Shown: positions 61,703 through 64,000 of the stretch, piece after piece
Position numbering within the stretch: position 1 is the first letter of the stretch
Layout of the letters: each line of letters opens with the position of its first letter
DNA from: Phaeacidiphilus oryzae TH49
Lineage (GTDB): Bacteria > Actinomycetota > Actinomycetes > Streptomycetales > Streptomycetaceae
Assembly (NCBI RefSeq): GCF_000744815.1
Contig: NZ_JQMQ01000005.1
Location: forward strand, 5,351,801 to 5,415,800
Direction: 5' to 3'
Length of the DNA stretch: 64,000 nt
Made by a program: the position numbers and the translations under genes
Notes under the pieces: generated by a model
What the model was told of the DNA's origin: nothing
Seen by the model: only the letters and a program-made list of their open reading frames with translations
Database searches by the model: none

Positions 61703-62710
61703 ATGTCCCTGGCGGACTTCGACCGCTATCCGCTGCTCTTCGGCCCCAGCCCGGTGCATCCGCTGGAGCGGCTCAGCGAGCATCTCGGCGGGGCCCGGAT
61801 CTGGGCCAAGCGGGAGGACTGCAACAGCGGGCTCGCCTTCGGCGGCAACAAGACCCGCAAGCTGGAGTACCTCCTCCCGGACGCCCTCGCCCAGGGCGCG
61901 GACACCCTGGTCAGCATCGGCGGGGTGCAGTCCAACCACACCCGCCAGGTCGCGGCGGTCGCGGCGAGGGCCGGGCTGAAGGCGGTGCTCGTCCAGGAGA
62001 GCTGGGTGGACTGGCCGGACTCCGTCAACGACAAGGTCGGCAACATCCTCCTCTCCAGGATCATGGGAGCCGACGTCCGCCTGGTCCGGGCCGGCTTCGG
62101 GATCGGGTACAAGGACAGCTGGCAGCAGGCGCTGGCGGAGGTCCGGGAGAGCGGCGGCACCCCCTACCCGATCCCGGCCGGGGCCTCGGACCATCCGCTC
62201 GGCGGGCTGGGCTTCGCCAACTGGGCCGAGGAGGTGCGGCAGCAGGAGCGGGAGCTCGGCGTCTTCTTCGACACCGTCGTGGTCTGCAGCGTCACCGGCA
62301 GCACCCAGGCCGGGATGATCGCCGGCTTCGCGGGCCAGGACCGGCCGCGCCGGGTGATCGGGATCGACGCCTCCGCGCGGATCGCGGAGACCCGCGCCCA
62401 GGTGGAGAAGATCGCCCGGGACACCGCCGACCGGATCGGCCTGGGCCGCGCGCTGCGGGACGAGGAGATCACCGTGCTGGAGGGGTGGGCCGGCGAGGCC
62501 TACGGCGTCCCTGTGCGGTCCACGCTGGACGCCATCCGGCTGACCGGCGGCCTGGAGGGCATGATCATCGACCCGGTGTACGAGGGGAAGTCCATGGCCG
62601 GGCTGATCGACCTGGTCCGGAACGGGGAGATCGGCAGGGACTCCCACGTCCTCTACGCCCACCTCGGCGGCCAGCCCGCGCTCAACGCCTACAGCGGCGC
62701 CTTCGGCTGA
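61703..62710 (+). CDS. acdS: 1-aminocyclopropane-1-carboxylate deaminase
   Basis: A 335-residue PLP enzyme. The PLP lysine is Lys50 ([10 protein letters not shown]). The blocks [46 protein letters not shown] and [14 protein letters not shown] are those of AcdS. The residues that separate true ACC deaminases from D-cysteine desulfhydrases are both present: Glu294 in DPVYEGKSM and Leu321 in YAHLGG. It cleaves ACC, the plant ethylene precursor, to ammonia and 2-oxobutanoate. AGGAG lies 5 nt before the ATG. It sits 88 bp behind glnE on the same strand. Confidence 0.92.
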   Translation: MSLADFDRYPLLFGPSPVHPLERLSEHLGGARIWAKREDCNSGLAFGGNKTRKLEYLLPDALAQGADTLVSIGGVQSNHTRQVAAVAARAGLKAVLVQESWVDWPDSVNDKVGNILLSRIMGADVRLVRAGFGIGYKDSWQQALAEVRESGGTPYPIPAGASDHPLGGLGFANWAEEVRQQERELGVFFDTVVVCSVTGSTQAGMIAGFAGQDRPRRVIGIDASARIAETRAQVEKIARDTADRIGLGRALRDEEITVLEGWAGEAYGVPVRSTLDAIRLTGGLEGMIIDPVYEGKSMAGLIDLVRNGEIGRDSHVLYAHLGGQPALNAYSGAFG

Positions 62711-62781
62711 CCCGCCGTCAGCCCCCGCGGCCCGGCGGCCTTTGGCCCGGCGGCCCCGTGGCCCCTGCGCCCCTCGCGGCC

Positions 62782-63756
62782 TCAGCGGGCCTGGGCCGCC
62801 ACCCGGGCCGGCGGCGCGGGAGTGGCCACCACGTGCGTGCGGATCCTCGGGAATGCATACGCCCAGCGGCCGTAGACCAGCCGGGAGGCCAGGAAGCCGG
62901 TGCCGGTGCAGGCGGCGCCGGCCAGCGCGTCCATGTAGAAGTGGTTGGCCGTGCCGACGATCACCACCAGGGTCGCCAGCGGGTAGGCCAGCCCCAGCAC
63001 CTTCGCCCAGCGCCGCCGGGCCAGCACCGCGATCGTCACGCCGCAGAACAGCGACCAGCCGATGTGCATCGAGGGCATCGCGGCGAACTGGTTGGAGACG
63101 CTGGCCATGTTGCCCGAGGCCATCGAGCCCCAGGTGTGGTGGACCTCCACCGTGTCGATGAAGTGCCCGCCGGTCAGCAGCCGCGGCGGCGCCAGCGGAT
63201 AGAAGTAGTAGCCGACCAGCGCGATCCCGGTGGTGACGAAGAGCGCCAGCCGGGCCGCCTGGTACCGCCCCGGATGCCGCCGGAACAGCCACACCAGCAC
63301 GCCGATCGTCATGATGAAGTGGAGGGTGGCGTAGTAGTAGTTCATCCCGACGATCAGCCATTCCACCGAGTTGAACCAGTGGTTGACGGTCTGTTCGGTG
63401 GCGGCGCCGAGGCTCTGCTCGAAGTGCCAGATGTCGGCGGCGTTGTGCTCGGCGCGGACCTGCTGGGTCGGCACGGCGTTGCGGATCATGGAGTAGATCC
63501 AGTAGCTGACGCCGATCAGCAGCAGCTCGATCCAGAGCCTCGGATGTCCGGGGGAGCGCAGGTGGCGGCGCACCCGGGCGAGGGCGAGGGCGCCGGTGGA
63601 ACGGCCGCCTGAGCCCGCGCTGGTCGCCGCGGCGGCTGCCGCCGCGGATGCCGTGGTGCCGCGCCGCTCGGTTCCGTCGGGGGAGACGGAACCGGGCTCG
63701 CGTTCGACAGCGGCGCTGTCGCGGCCGTCAACGTGATCAAGAGTCGGTTCCCCCAT
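62782..63756 (-). CDS. PAP2-superfamily (inositolphosphotransferase-like) membrane protein
   Basis: A 324-residue protein. The first ~75 residues are a disordered Ala/Ser/Gly cytoplasmic part. Six helices follow, with PAP2_3/Aur1-like motifs: YYFYPLAPPRLL, FAAMPSMHIGWSLFC (catalytic His region) and ANHFYMDALAGA (second His and Asp). Such enzymes move phospho-head groups or dephosphorylate lipids at the outer membrane face. ATG 63756 is favoured; the frame runs further upstream without protein-like features. It converges on acdS. Confidence 0.85.
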   Translation of the reverse strand: MGEPTLDHVDGRDSAAVEREPGSVSPDGTERRGTTASAAAAAAATSAGSGGRSTGALALARVRRHLRSPGHPRLWIELLLIGVSYWIYSMIRNAVPTQQVRAEHNAADIWHFEQSLGAATEQTVNHWFNSVEWLIVGMNYYYATLHFIMTIGVLVWLFRRHPGRYQAARLALFVTTGIALVGYYFYPLAPPRLLTGGHFIDTVEVHHTWGSMASGNMASVSNQFAAMPSMHIGWSLFCGVTIAVLARRRWAKVLGLAYPLATLVVIVGTANHFYMDALAGAACTGTGFLASRLVYGRWAYAFPRIRTHVVATPAPPARVAAQAR

Positions 63757-64000
63757 GGGGCAGTAGTCTGCCACGAGAGGTCGCTCGAACTGATCACCCT
63801 GAGGTCGGGAATTGTTCGGGGGAAATCCCTCTGGAGTCTGACCCCGCTCCACCCGGAGGTCCCCCCGGGGAGCCATCTCCGGCGGAGCCGGAGGGAGGCT
63901 CGGCGCGCCCGCCGCCGGCACCACGGCGGCGGGCGGGCGCGCCTCGCCAACTGCACGTCGGGACACCCACCCTCATAGGCGCCCGCGTCCTCCGATCCTT
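63757..64000. other. intergenic end of the window, no gene seen
   Basis: No convincing coding sequence or RNA gene was found in the last 244 bases. The part at 63770-63840 is relatively AT-rich and probably contains the promoter of the PAP2-family gene. Confidence 0.5.

Noticed and set aside
62729-62758. Direct repeat GGCCCGGCGGCC separated by TTT between acdS and the PAP2 gene
   Set aside because: It is a direct, not inverted, repeat in very GC-rich DNA. It does not form a clear terminator or element.

Overview
This window is chromosomal DNA from a very high-GC actinomycete, almost certainly a member of the Streptomycetaceae. Codon third positions are nearly all G or C, and GTG and TTG starts are common. 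Several genes have a -10 box only 6-8 nt upstream of the start codon, suggesting leaderless mRNAs. The content (glnA2, glnE, glutamine-dependent nadE, map, panB, F420-linked enzymes, MmyB-type XRE regulators, MoxR/DUF58 genes) is typical Streptomyces core-arm material. I see no tRNA, rRNA, CRISPR array, insertion sequence, phage or secondary-metabolite cluster.

Layout. 1-2.8 kb: two MFS exporters/symporters. 2.8-6.7 kb: an IlvD/Edd dehydratase, then a possible attenuator (17-codon ORF plus hairpin) ahead of GNAT acetyltransferase, second IF-1 and RidA genes. 6.8-10.5 kb: a P1B-type metal ATPase fused to a hemerythrin domain, and an amidohydrolase. 10.6-17.8 kb: a secreted GH30 glycosidase with a ricin lectin domain, a His-rich secreted protein, a DUF1349 protein, an APC permease, and an epimerase/TetR pair with two operators. 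17.9-21.4 kb: LigJ-like and LigI-like enzymes plus a transporter, apparently a cassette for 2-pyrone-4,6-dicarboxylate or related lignin-derived acids. 21.4-28.9 kb: GNAT, LLM oxidoreductase, SDR, XRE regulator, RNase HI, poly-gamma-glutamate hydrolase, a degenerate histidine phosphatase, a ZIP transporter under a probable iron box, a universal stress protein and a glutathione peroxidase.

29-40.5 kb: a YegP-like protein, a GntR/MFS pair, a proline iminopeptidase, a DUF1772/TetR pair with palindromic operators, a benzoate-CoA-ligase-like enzyme, two lipoproteins, a TetR, a primase-like protein and methionine aminopeptidase. 40.5-50 kb: a long intergenic inverted repeat, a membrane-anchored EEP hydrolase, TetR, panB, an XRE/alcohol dehydrogenase pair, a site-2-protease-like enzyme, an F420:NADP oxidoreductase and a CMD/aldo-keto reductase pair. 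50-55 kb: a five-gene DUF4129-membrane-MoxR-DUF58-membrane operon on the minus strand. 55-64 kb: nadE, divergent glnA2, then glnE, an ACC deaminase gene and a PAP2-family membrane enzyme.

The strongest functional themes are nitrogen handling (glnA2, glnE, nadE, acdS), aromatic-acid catabolism (LigJ, LigI, transporter, aryl-CoA ligase), metal and oxidative stress (P1B/hemerythrin ATPase, ZIP with iron box, GPx), and many small regulator-target pairs with readable operators. The least explained element is the leader ORF and hairpin at 4.98-5.09 kb.
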